64,000 bases of DNA from Ampullaceana balthica (Eukaryota; Mollusca; Gastropoda; Lymnaeidae), in NCBI GenBank assembly GCA_944989445.1, contig CALYLW010000325.1, positions 277,830 through 341,829 of the forward strand, given 5' to 3'. The notes under the pieces are model-generated. The model did not search any database and was not told the origin of the DNA. It saw only the letters and a list, made by a program, of their open reading frames with translations. How positions within the stretch are numbered: position 1 is the stretch's first letter; each line of letters opens with the position of its first letter. Shown piece after piece: positions 38,001 through 50,000 of this stretch. The translations under genes were made by a program, and so were the position numbers.

Positions 38001-41000
38001 ATGTCAGCTAAATCTAAATACATTGACTGATGGTGAGACAAATATGTCAGCTACATCTAAATACATTGACTGATGGTGAGACAAATATGTCAGCTACATC
38101 TAAATACATTGACTGATGGTGAGACAAATATGTCAGCTACATCTAAATACATTGACTGATGGTGAGACAAATATGTCAGCTACATCTAAATACATTGACT
38201 GATGGTGAGACAAAAGTTAATGTTAAGGACTCCGGCTAAATGTATATGCATTTAGCCATAGCTTGCCAAACATGATTTTTGTACATACCCGTTATAAACC
38301 CGAAATTGGGGCGCCTAGCATCGGTTTTAACTTCAATTTATTTATATGTAATTAGTTACCTAAGTGACGACTTAATGTCTTTTTATATGAAATTATAGAA
38401 TTGAATTAGGCCAGGTATGTTGAATTAGTCTCATTATATATAACAGGTCTGCTGAATTATCCCAGGTATATTTAATTATGCTATGTATATATCAGGCCAG
38501 GTATGTTGAATTAGACACTATATCAACTATTAATCATCTTAACTTTACATTCGTGAATCGTGCAATTTAATGTCATAAAATGAAATAACAAATCCATAGA
38601 CATGAATTGTTTGTCTTATTAGGGAAACCCTTCCAGGTCTTATCGGTTAAACCATAGGTCATACTTGCATCCTTACAAACATCTTTGTTGACAAAAGTGA
38701 CCACTGTATTTTCATCTGACCAACAGGCATGGCGGAAGCAGAGATACCGCTTCAGTCTTCTCATTACAGACCTGAGGAACTCAGACCTGACCACATACAA
38801 GACGACTGTCATGGCGCTCATCAACTCCATCATTGTGGCCAGCGAGAACCTCAGGGACAGGGTCCGAATAAGGAATGAGTTCGTAGGTCAGTAAACCAGG
38901 TCCTAGTGTCATATGTTAGTTTATTATGGTCAGTGAACCATTTCCGAATGTCGTATGTTAATTTATTCGAATGTCAGTGAGGCAGGTCTGAAAAGGATGG
39001 ACAATCAGAATCTCATATCATGTTTCCACCTGGACCCCCTGAGACAAAGCTACGGCCCTGGCAGTGTAAGACGTTTTTAGTTTTTCTACAATTAATGGCA
39101 GAATACAGGGGGTTGGGGTGGAGTGGAAAGAGGGGGGGGATAACTCCTTGATGACTTATTCCAGTGGTGCATTTCCGGATTTGAGTAGCGCAACTTCCCG
39201 AATCTTCGCGCCTTTAAAAAAAAAGTGGGAGGGATGGGGGATAGGGGGTTATTTTGACATCATTGGCTTACCACACAAAATTGCCGCGGGAGGTGTATGT
39301 GTGTGTGGACGGGTTGGGGGGGGGATTGAAAGATATTTAATTTAGATGTACGTTTGCTTAAAGTTAGGTATCATTGTCTTAGAATCATCGGTTTCAGGAT
39401 GTAACAAATATATAATAGGGAAACATTTATTACAAATGATAAGAAGTACACGTCACACTGGCCAAGCTTAGTAGACCGCCCCTGATTACTCTATCACTTA
39501 GTCAGTTAAGCATATATTGATTTTTTAAATTAAAAAAAAACACCTAATGTTTCGCTCCTAACATTAAAATAAAATTTGAGTGTCTGTGTATGAATGTCAT
39601 CATAATTAATTGTTTCAATATTTATTTATACATTTTTGAGTTTCTTATCGTTATACTATTCATACATGCTATGTATTTATGCGTTGCCTATACCAAACCC
39701 CTATTTAAAATCAATGGCGCAGCTGTGACTGAAAAAAAAAGGTTACTCTGAAATGTTTATTTTTTAAAATTATAATTATTATTTTATTTATAATAAAGTT
39801 ACATAATGATTTTTAAAAAAAATAATTATATTTTCTTAACCTGTCACGGTTACGTCACCGTTACATTTCTGTCCCCACCCTCCCCTAACCTAATTATAAA
39901 GTACTAAGCCACGTCTCTACAAACATATTACACACCATTTACTCCATTACGATTATCTTTCGTGTGACTTCTGGTCTGTTCTTTGTTGTTGTTCGGTTGC
40001 TAACCTTCACCCCCCACACTCCTCCTGCCCGTGAAATATAATTTTAAAAAATAAAAAGCGATTTATATGTTAGCTTCAGAGAGCAATCTCAAGCATACCC
40101 ATCATACAGAATATGTGACTAGAGTACCTGATAAAATAGTTGGGCATAGCTTGTAGAGTATTGGAGCCATGGGTTCGGTAAAATAGTGGGGCAAATTATT
40201 TGGTAGAATAGTGGAGGCTATGTGGGAATATCAAAGCTTGAAGAGTACTTGTGGCAACAGAGATGATAGAATAACTTGGGCAACATAGCTAGTAGAAAAG
40301 TGGAAATACCTGTTAAAATGAATAATTAACTGCGGGCATTCTGGTGACGTCAACAAGGTAGAACATGTGTAAAAATCTCAAAACAAATTAAAATAAAAAA
40401 TTCACTTCCTGTAACAAAGCGGATGGCGTCATTTTGGGGGGAGTGGCCGCCTCTCTCAAATAAAAACAGATAAAATGTGAAAATATTAAGTTCGGATAGA
40501 TTGTTATGGCGAGCAAACCCCATGTCTGTCATTTTGTCATCAAAGTGGCCACCATAACCATCCTCGCTGCTAAACTCTTATGGCAAAACATTGCACACAT
40601 TGTAGAAGGTAAAACCAACAAAATTCTCAGTGACAGAAACTACAACAAACATGGCCATGGCGTACTTTTTATGGTGATATCAACTTTTATTGTTTAGATT
40701 TAATTGTTTATCTCATCTGGAAATATAAATTACAGTATTCAAATTAAGTTTTTAAATTCTACACACAGTATTGAATTATAGCACGCACAAAATAAGCCTG
40801 AGACTTAGCTAATACGGGATATCTTATAAAAGCAAAGAAACGTTCTATTCAATCAATGTGGGCTGTTTTTTTTTCCACAACTTCATATTTCAAAGCTTAT
40901 CAAAGAAGGCACTATTTATAAATAAATCTTTAAAAAACAAAAAAAAACAAAGAGGACATCATGCAATGGCAATAGCAATAGACACCAGTGGTTTCATTCT

Positions 41001-44000
41001 GCAGGTTATATAAACGAATTTTATCGTTGACAATTAATCTGGTTGGACTGGCCTAACTTCTCCACACAAAGTTTTCGAACCTGTCACGCTCTTCCACACT
41101 ATCCTTTTTTATCACCCTTTTTTAAAAATCAAATCTATCACCCTCAATTCACTTTTCTCTGTCTCCACCCTGGCACTCTCCCTCCCCTTTTCTCTCTACT
41201 CTCTCGCCCCTTTACCTTTCACCGAATGTTGTCTCTTCCCCGAATTACAGATGATAGATGCATTTAATCTTAGCAGTCCACTGTGGTCCCAATCACAGAT
41301 GATACATTCCAATAGGTTCAATGTAATATTTCACTAGGGTGATTTAACCGACCAATACCGTACTCCTTCCTATAAAAGCCCAGCGTTGTCCCTGACGTAT
41401 ATGATTCGTTTCTATAGATTATGCATTTAGTTGTCCACTGGTGTCTTATTTAGAAAAAAAAACACGTGCAGATAACAGACCGCACTATTCTTTTCAACTG
41501 CACAAGTTTTAACTCCATTTAAGATCACCAATGACCCCACCCACCGCCCCCCCAACTCACCTTTACCCCCACACGGTACTATCCCCTTTATTCCCAATTT
41601 CATGCCAGTTTATGTCGGGCAGCTCTAAACATCCTTGACGTCATCAACTGCCTGCGGGAGGAGAAAGATGGCGACCTGCAAGTCCAGCTGGACGTGTTTG
41701 AAGAGGAACTCTCAGCAGACACTGATGCTATGGTAGAGTCCACCAAGGAGTCTATAGACATCAATAACCACTTTGAGTTGTTTAAGGGCATTTACAACAA
41801 GGTTGGTTTGACCCACAGTTGACATGTTCGGTCATCTTGGGTGTTAGTTAATGCGCGAGCCATGGGCTCTGAAGTATTGAGATTGTAAATTGTTCAAGTG
41901 TAATCAAGAGGTCTGATTCCAGAATGGGACAGATGATGATTACGTAATGGGGCAGGTGATGATTCCAGAATGGGACCGGTGATGATTCCGTAACGGGGCA
42001 GGTGATGATTCCATAATGGGGCAGGTGATGATTCCAGAATGGGGCAGCTGATGATTCCAGAATGGCACAGGGGATGATTCCGTAATGGGACATAATGTGG
42101 GGGCAATTTAAAAAAAAATTCCTATCACAAATATTGAATACCCTTACAAATGACATGTTCTGGGGAAACGAAAATATTCACTATTTGTAAAAGAATGTGT
42201 GCGACTTCAACCCTAGCAAAAAGAATATTCACACAACGGCTGATATACTCTGACCCGTCAGTTAAATAATCTGTCATGCTAAATACATGGGGCTTCCTAT
42301 ATTCAGAACCATCACATCACTCCCGATATGTAGTCAAAGCTGGTTGTTTTATTAAAGCCATACCATTGGTATCAAGTAATGACGGCTCTGGGGATTTCCC
42401 CCTTCTATTTACTATGGAGAACTTGTGAGTGGGGCGACTGCTTGGAAGTATACTGCATTTCAAATACCCAGTGGTTCTCACTTTAAAATGGTCTGTCACA
42501 CTCGTCGGCAATGAAATTAAGGGAAATAATAATGAAATGCAAAACATATCATATGACACATTACCTCCCTTTTAAAATAGTGTAATTTGTTCTGCTGCAT
42601 TGTTATACATTTACTTAAATACAAATAAAAATGTATTAAAAATCTTAAAGCACTATATTCTCAATGATGTATAAATAACTTGTTAACTTTTTATTTAATA
42701 TTTTAGTTGAAAGAGAAGTTTTGCGGTATTTTATTCTATTTTGTATACTTTTTTTAAAAACTTTAAGACACTTTCATGAATTTTTAAACTACAAGTTATC
42801 ATTTCAGTGTAATAAGATAGCCTACATTGTGTCGTACTTTTATAATTTTCTGATTTAAAAATGGAAAATATATTACCAGATTTTCTCTTATAATTCAATG
42901 GTATTAAAAGTTGTAGATTATGCTATTCTTTACCTCTAAATCACACACTGTACAGAAACCAATTGTCAACTTTCTATCATTTCCACAGGTGAATGATACA
43001 ACTCTTGGGCTTTCCCTGCTTTCAATCCTGTATAATTTGTATCAAATAGACATCAACAGTCCTCACTGGTAAGGGTTATGTTTCCTTTCCTGCTTCATTC
43101 ACAGCTATTGAAGCTAGAAGTTATGTTTCTCTTGAGCCATGCTGATTCATAAAGTTTCTCTTGAGCCATGCTAATTCTTAAAGCTCTCCTGAGGTGGTTT
43201 TGAAAATTTTGCATTTAAAATAAATTTGAATTGAAGAATTTATTAGTTTCAAAATATATCATTTCAGCTTAAAAAATTGTACTTTAATATATTCTTGTAG
43301 CATAAAGTGTTCATAGGTTGAGTATTCTTACCTAATTATGGCAGTCATATGTACAACAAAAACAAAGTTCCTAGTAACATTTTTGTCGCCAAAACAATAA
43401 TGTAAGTTCACTTGCAAAATGAAGTGATTACCCATTTTCATAAATTCAATAAAATAATATGTACAAACATTTGATCAAGTTTTGAGGATCAAACTCTAAG
43501 ATTAGAATTGAAGGATTGTGATAATTGTCTTGTCTTATCTATACAGACGCTCCCTCTCTACAGAAGATTATTGTGTCCACAGACCACACCGGTCTGTTGG
43601 CAAGTGACGCAGCATTCACAGGCCACGGCTATGAGGGTTCCACGCATTAGCCAGCTGCCTTTGTTTCCCTAACTAGTGTCAGGTACCCATTCGGACTCAG
43701 GGACAATCTTGGCCCTGGGAACAGATCCCTGACCAGTTACACTCTGGAGTAGAGGCCATATTTCATTTGACAGTTTTTTAAAAAATGATTTATCTTACAG
43801 TGAGAGCACATGGATACTCATTGAGAAGCTGACCCAGCAAGCGGTGGAAGGCACTGTTAAGGCTGATCAGTTGATGGAAGATGCCAAGGCACAGAGAAGA
43901 CATGTTGATGTGGGAGTGCAGACTATGGTTGGTTAAGTTCAATTCAAGGTCTCCATATTAAAAAAGGATTTAAAGCCTCTTTGAAATTAATACATTATTA

Positions 44001-47000
44001 ATTTTCTTCACATTCCTTCTTTAAAAAGAATTTCCACTGTATGTAAAACAAAACAAAAAACATGTAACAATCGCCTGCTTTATTTTTTTAAACATTCTGA
44101 AAGATTATTTTGTGTCATACTACTAACACAGAATTAATGCAGTTGTAATTTTGACATTCAAAGTTGCTGGATTAACGTGATCAACTTTGGGGATTTTGAT
44201 CTGTCATGGTAATCTTAATTCCAAAATTTCCATAAATTTAAGACAAACTTTAATTTTTTGTAGCAAACGAATTCATTATTTAGTTTATTGATTTTGATTG
44301 ATCAAGTTTCAGTTTGGTTGTTAACTTCACAGGAAACTGGAGCGCCAGCCGAGGGGTCAGCGGCTAGGTTACAAAGAAGGTCTGTGCTCCTGGGAAGCAA
44401 AAAACAAGAAAGTTCGGACTCATGTGAACCATCTCTGCCACCTCCACCCCCTCCCCCTCCTCCACCCATGGCACCCCCACCGCCACCAGCCCCCATGGCT
44501 CCCCCACCGCCACCATCCTTCGGCCTGGGCCCTGGCTTCGCTCCACCCCCTCCCCCACCTCCACCAGGAACACTATCTTTAGTGCCGCCCCCGCCGCCCC
44601 CAGGTGGTGGTCCAGGTGTACCAGGAAGTCCTATTCCTTCTCTGTCACCAATCCCAGGTGTTGACCTGATAAAAACACCAGATCCCAGTTGTAAGATGAA
44701 ACATTTCACATGGAACAAAGTGCCAGCGGTACAAGTTAGAAGTAAGTTAGCTCACTAGACTCACAGTTATATCTGAGTAGCTTCACATCTGTCTTCACTA
44801 CCTGTAGTAATCTGATCAGATGAGTTAAAATCTTATTTTAAAAATCAAAGTAATCTTACTTATCTCTCAACAACATCCCTAAACACATAGACCTCGTCAG
44901 AAAGAAATGTTCCTAGTGTTGTTTAATATGTAATTTAATGAATCTTTTGTCTGTTTATCAATAAACGTTGTTAAATAGAAGAAAATTATTAAAGCTGAAA
45001 GGACTGTAGTGTTGTGTAACTCATATTTGTAATGGATCAGCTCATGCAAGAGATGGGATAACATGATTGTATGGGATGATGTGTATTTTTTTCTCCTGAA
45101 ACAGAGAACAGCATATGGGAAGATGTCAGTAAAATGGGTGATGCAATCAAAGTTGAGTACAACAAACTGGAAGAACTCTTTTCAGCCAAAGTTGTGAAAG
45201 AGGAGCCAAAAGTTGAAGACAAGGTGTTGAAAGTTCATTCGTCAGCATCAGAGGTAAATAATAATTAATTGGGATTAAATCTTATGGTTTAGAGTGTACT
45301 AGAAAAATGATACATGTTAATGAGGACAATAAGTGTAATTGTCAGGATTTTCTTTGTAAATTGTAGAAAATCATTCCCAATATGTCAGCAAGCCTTACAT
45401 TTGGGGTTTGCACATCATGGTTTTTTATTGTCAAAATAAAAGTAATAAAATAAGGTGATCTTGCATCAGTCAACCGAAACAAAATTTCAAACCTTTTTCA
45501 TCAGTTTGTCAAATTGTAAGGTTTTGGAAATGCTGCTGCACGCTATTACAACAAAAATATTTGTTTCTGTAAAAAATGGATAAAATCAGATAAAAGCTAA
45601 AGTTTTGAAGAACAAAGCATACCTACCATAAATTTAATTTTTAATACACTTATTTTCAAAACACCAGTAATTAAATCTTGTGATATAATAATAATAATAA
45701 TAATAAATTGATTATTTATATAGCGCTGTATCCCAATTAAGGAACTGGGCTCACAGCGCTTTACATGAAAGAATAACATACTTATAAGTATTAAATTAAC
45801 TTTCATATCACAACAAACACACAAAATTACAATACATTATACATAAGCTACGTTAATCATTTACAAGAAATGTTGTTTCATCAATTTTAAAAATAAATTT
45901 TGAAAAGATGTGTCTTAAGTGCAGTCTTGAAGGACTTGGTTGTTTGAATATACTAAACCTAAGAGAATTATTATTTTTCCTGTTTTGTTTTGTTTTAAAA
46001 GTCTGAATTAGTTGGAAGCATTCGCCGTCAGGTAAACATTTCTGTTTTTATTGTGCAACGCTTATTTAAAAAATGATGTGCTTGTAAGAAATGATGCAGT
46101 TTAAAATGGACTCAGTCAATTTATTTTGTCAGGCTGAACAATTTTTTAAACAATTTTTACAGCTGCAAGCAAATTAAGAAATTTCTAGCTAGAAAAACCA
46201 AACTTGCAAGGGATTTCACATTTTAAATAATTTTACTATTTTTTTAAAATATGTTTCTCTTTCTTGTTTCATTTATCACACATTTTCAGTATATCCTTTT
46301 TATAAATCAAAGTTTGGTTATATTTCCTTGCATTAAAACCTTTGAAAAAAGTAACAGTTTTGACTCTACCGTGAAGTAATAATTAATTGTAACTTTAATA
46401 ATTTACACAAATTAATCAAGTGTTTAATAAAGATTTAACTGGTTAATATATTAAGCTTTCTTAATAACATAAATCAAAAATATAACTTTCAATTTTTGCT
46501 TAAAATGCACCTAATGACATTTGGTAATATTTATCATTTAACTTGTGTGATTAAAAAAAAGATAAACTATGCACTAATAAGAGAATAAATTCTTCAGCTT
46601 AAGCTTAGTTGTTTGCTAAATTATTTATGTTAAATAAATGCTTTAAAAGATAAATAAATTTGAAGTACTCTCTTGGCTTTTCTATTGCTCTCTTTTTAAG
46701 TTAATTATGCAGAGCAATGACTAGCAGCTCTAAAACTGAAAAATATGTTTTATTTAATTATCACTTTTGTTTGGAGATTATGGTGAGGGAAGATATATTT
46801 TAAATTTTTATGCACCACAATTAAGATCAAGGCTAAAAAATATGTTCACAAAATTAAATATTTCTTACTTATACACATATATTCTTTTAGTCCATCCAAT
46901 ATATTCAATAATTGTTATTTTTAAAGAAGCTTGATTATAGGTAAAAATGGATTAGGTATTAAAATTCTAAATTTTAAAAAATCTGAATGGGTCATTATGT

Positions 47001-50000
47001 TCTAAAGAGGAAGATGAAACAGTAGTTAAGGAATCAAATAGGAATGACAATGTTTATTTTATGAAATAATTTAGTACATCATATAAAAAATTTCTTATTT
47101 TCTCTACAGATTAGTTTGTTGGATCCCAAACGAAGCATGAATGTAAACATCTACCTAAAACAATTTCGGAAAAATAATGCAGCTATCGTTGACCTCATTA
47201 GGAAAGGTGAAGCCCGTAGCATTGGTGTAGAGAAACTTAAAGGACTTATAAAGATCTTGCCACAGGCAGATGAGGTTTGTGTAACACTCTTGAGTAAAAC
47301 CCCACAAATGTTTTAATACTTTTCCATTTTCTCGTTTTCCTTTTTAATTTCCATTCAAAAAAATGCATCTCAGTATCTGTTGTGTGCTTACACCTTCAGA
47401 CTTTCTTTGGTCTGGGTTTCTGTGGAGAAAATACACATTGAAAAAAGACTAGGTTTTCTCTATATTTATCTAAATGTCTTAAAATAAATTTGTATTCTAC
47501 CTTTAGAAACCCAATGTAAAATCATATAAATGTTAGCATCTTTTTTTAAAACATTTTAAAAAGAATTTTGATGTTCAGTATCCCTCAAAAATGTTTATTT
47601 ATTTATATAATTTTTTATTGTTATTTATCGCCCTCCCCCCAACAACTTATCAGACTATGTTGCTAAGGACACCCTCCTTTTTTTAAAAGTGTGCAGCCAT
47701 TGCAGGCTCTGCCCATTTGGTCTCTACCCTTTTAGGATCTATAATAAACATATGTGTTTATTTATTTATATCTGTATGTATTTATAAGCATAAAACATTT
47801 GCCGTTGTAGGATAGCCTACATCAATCCTAGTTAAAAAGTTAAATTAACTTTTAAGGGGTCTATTTAATACTATTAATAATAGTATTATAGCACGATTTA
47901 ATATACATTCATTGATGTAACAGAGCACAGACCCTCTCAAAATAAATTTGCAACTTCATAAGTTAAAATCAATAACTTATTATTATAAGTAATTGAAAAT
48001 GGATGCTATGATTCATAGAAATATTTTTAAAATGTGATAGTTAATCTCCCATCAGGAGTTAATTTCTCTCTCCCTTGAATTTTGTAAATTTAAAAAAAAA
48101 TTATTTTAACTTGTATTATTACAGGTTGAATTGATTCAGAATTTTGATGGTGATCCTGAAAAGCTTGGAAATGCTGAGAAATTTTTTTTGCAGTTGATGT
48201 CAATTCCATGTTATAAACTGCGTCTTGAATTAATGTTGCTAAAAGTATGTTGATCATTGTTTATGAGTTAATTATTTAAAATTGTAATCTTAATCTGCTA
48301 TGCATGTAATTAACTAGCTGCAAAAAAGAAATGATTATTTTGTATTAATTTTTTTAAAAATCCATTTGCTAAGTTGTTTATTGATATATGAATACGATGT
48401 GGAAGAATAAATATTTTCACTATTTCTTTTCAAATTCCAATCTTCAAGTCCGACTTCCAAAGTCAGCTTTCCAGTGTTCGGTCCAACTTGATTTTACTCA
48501 CAACAGTATGCAGACGCTTATATGACAACAAGGCAATAAAAAAGTTCTTGCGTTTGGTGCTTCATGCTGGAAATTTTATCAATAAGGTTAGCATCATTTA
48601 AATCAGATCCTTTTAATCCCATCAGTTTGTCTGTTTTTAAAAAAAATAAAAGCAATATGCTTGTCAGATTTGTTATGCCAGGATTAGTAGTTGGTAATTA
48701 GTTTATAAATGGTTTTTTTTTAAATTATAAAATTCTTGCCCATTCTCATATACTTATTCTCAAATATATAGCAATGATATTTGAGACAAATGTTCCCTCT
48801 AAACTGCAAGGCAGCACAGCTATCTGACAGACACCATGCACCAAATTATGTTAAGGATAATGTGTTTTATGTGTTTGGAGGATGCACAATTTTCCATAGA
48901 AAAAATGTATAGTTTGCACACAGGTTTATATTTTTGCTCATGAAGCAAAGAAACTTACAGGGAACATTGGTTGAAGTCTAAAAAAAAACTGAATCTTATT
49001 GAAATTATATAATTTATTTCATAATATTATATTTCTTGTGCCATAAAAATGACACGTAATAGCCTTTGTTGTTGTTGTTTTTTTAATGATTGATTGCAAG
49101 TTATTTTAAACCTCTGGTGTTTTTTTTTAAAATTATTTGACTTTTTCCACCTAAAGGGAAGCAACGCTGGTGATGCAGTTGGCTTCAGGATGACCTCCCT
49201 GAACAAACTTATTCTCACAAAATCCAATGACCCCAAGTTATCCTTGTTGCATGTCTTGGTGGAAGAAGCTGAGATGAAAGATAAGGATTCATTAGATTTT
49301 GTAGATGAACTACTAGAAGATCTACAAAAAGCTTCCAGGTATATTAAAAATAAATTATCAAGGTAGTCGTTGCGTAACAATATTACATAGATTTTTTATT
49401 GCTATTCGCCTGCAGAGATTTTAAATATTTCATTAAAATCTATTAAAACTGAAAGAAATCTTTCAATATTTTATTTTAGGTTTTCAATAGAGAATGTGAA
49501 ATCAGAATTTAACCAAATCAAACAAACTGTTAAAAAGCTTCAGTCACAGATGAAAGCCAACCCAGATGAGGAAATCAAGATCCAGTTTGGAGAATTCTTG
49601 GAGGTTTGTTTTCAAAGCAACACATGGACGTTTGAAATTTCCTTTGAGAAATAATATTCCTCATTCATTTTTTATTTTAAATTACCAAAATTGATTTTTT
49701 AGACTAAAAATTTCAGTTTTGACTTACAAAACATTATGATACATGTATACACAGGAAGCTGATGGTGACCTATCAGACATAGATGAAACTTTAGACAGAC
49801 TTTCAAAGCAAACCACGAAGCTTGCCCAGCATTACTGTGAGAATGAAAACTCATTTAATCTGGAGGAGTTTCTTGGTGCATTCAGGGAATTTTGTGAAAG
49901 AGTCAAGGCATGCCAACAGGTAAATCTCCACCACATTTTATTTCCCCATCCAGCAGCAGACATTTCTTTGAGAACTATATGACATCATTTCTTTAAAACT

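Noticed and set aside
41601..41622. Upstream acceptor for INF2 exon 5 (AG at 41608)
   Set aside because: It would place a TAA in frame after six codons; the AG at 41622 gives an uninterrupted INF2 match.
43928..43931. Alternative donor for INF2 exon 7 (GTTG|GTTAAG)
   Set aside because: It leaves exon 8 in a frame without the FH1 polyproline runs.
44302..44718. Gly-rich 138-codon ORF on the minus strand
   Set aside because: Mirror of the FH1 polyproline exon of INF2.
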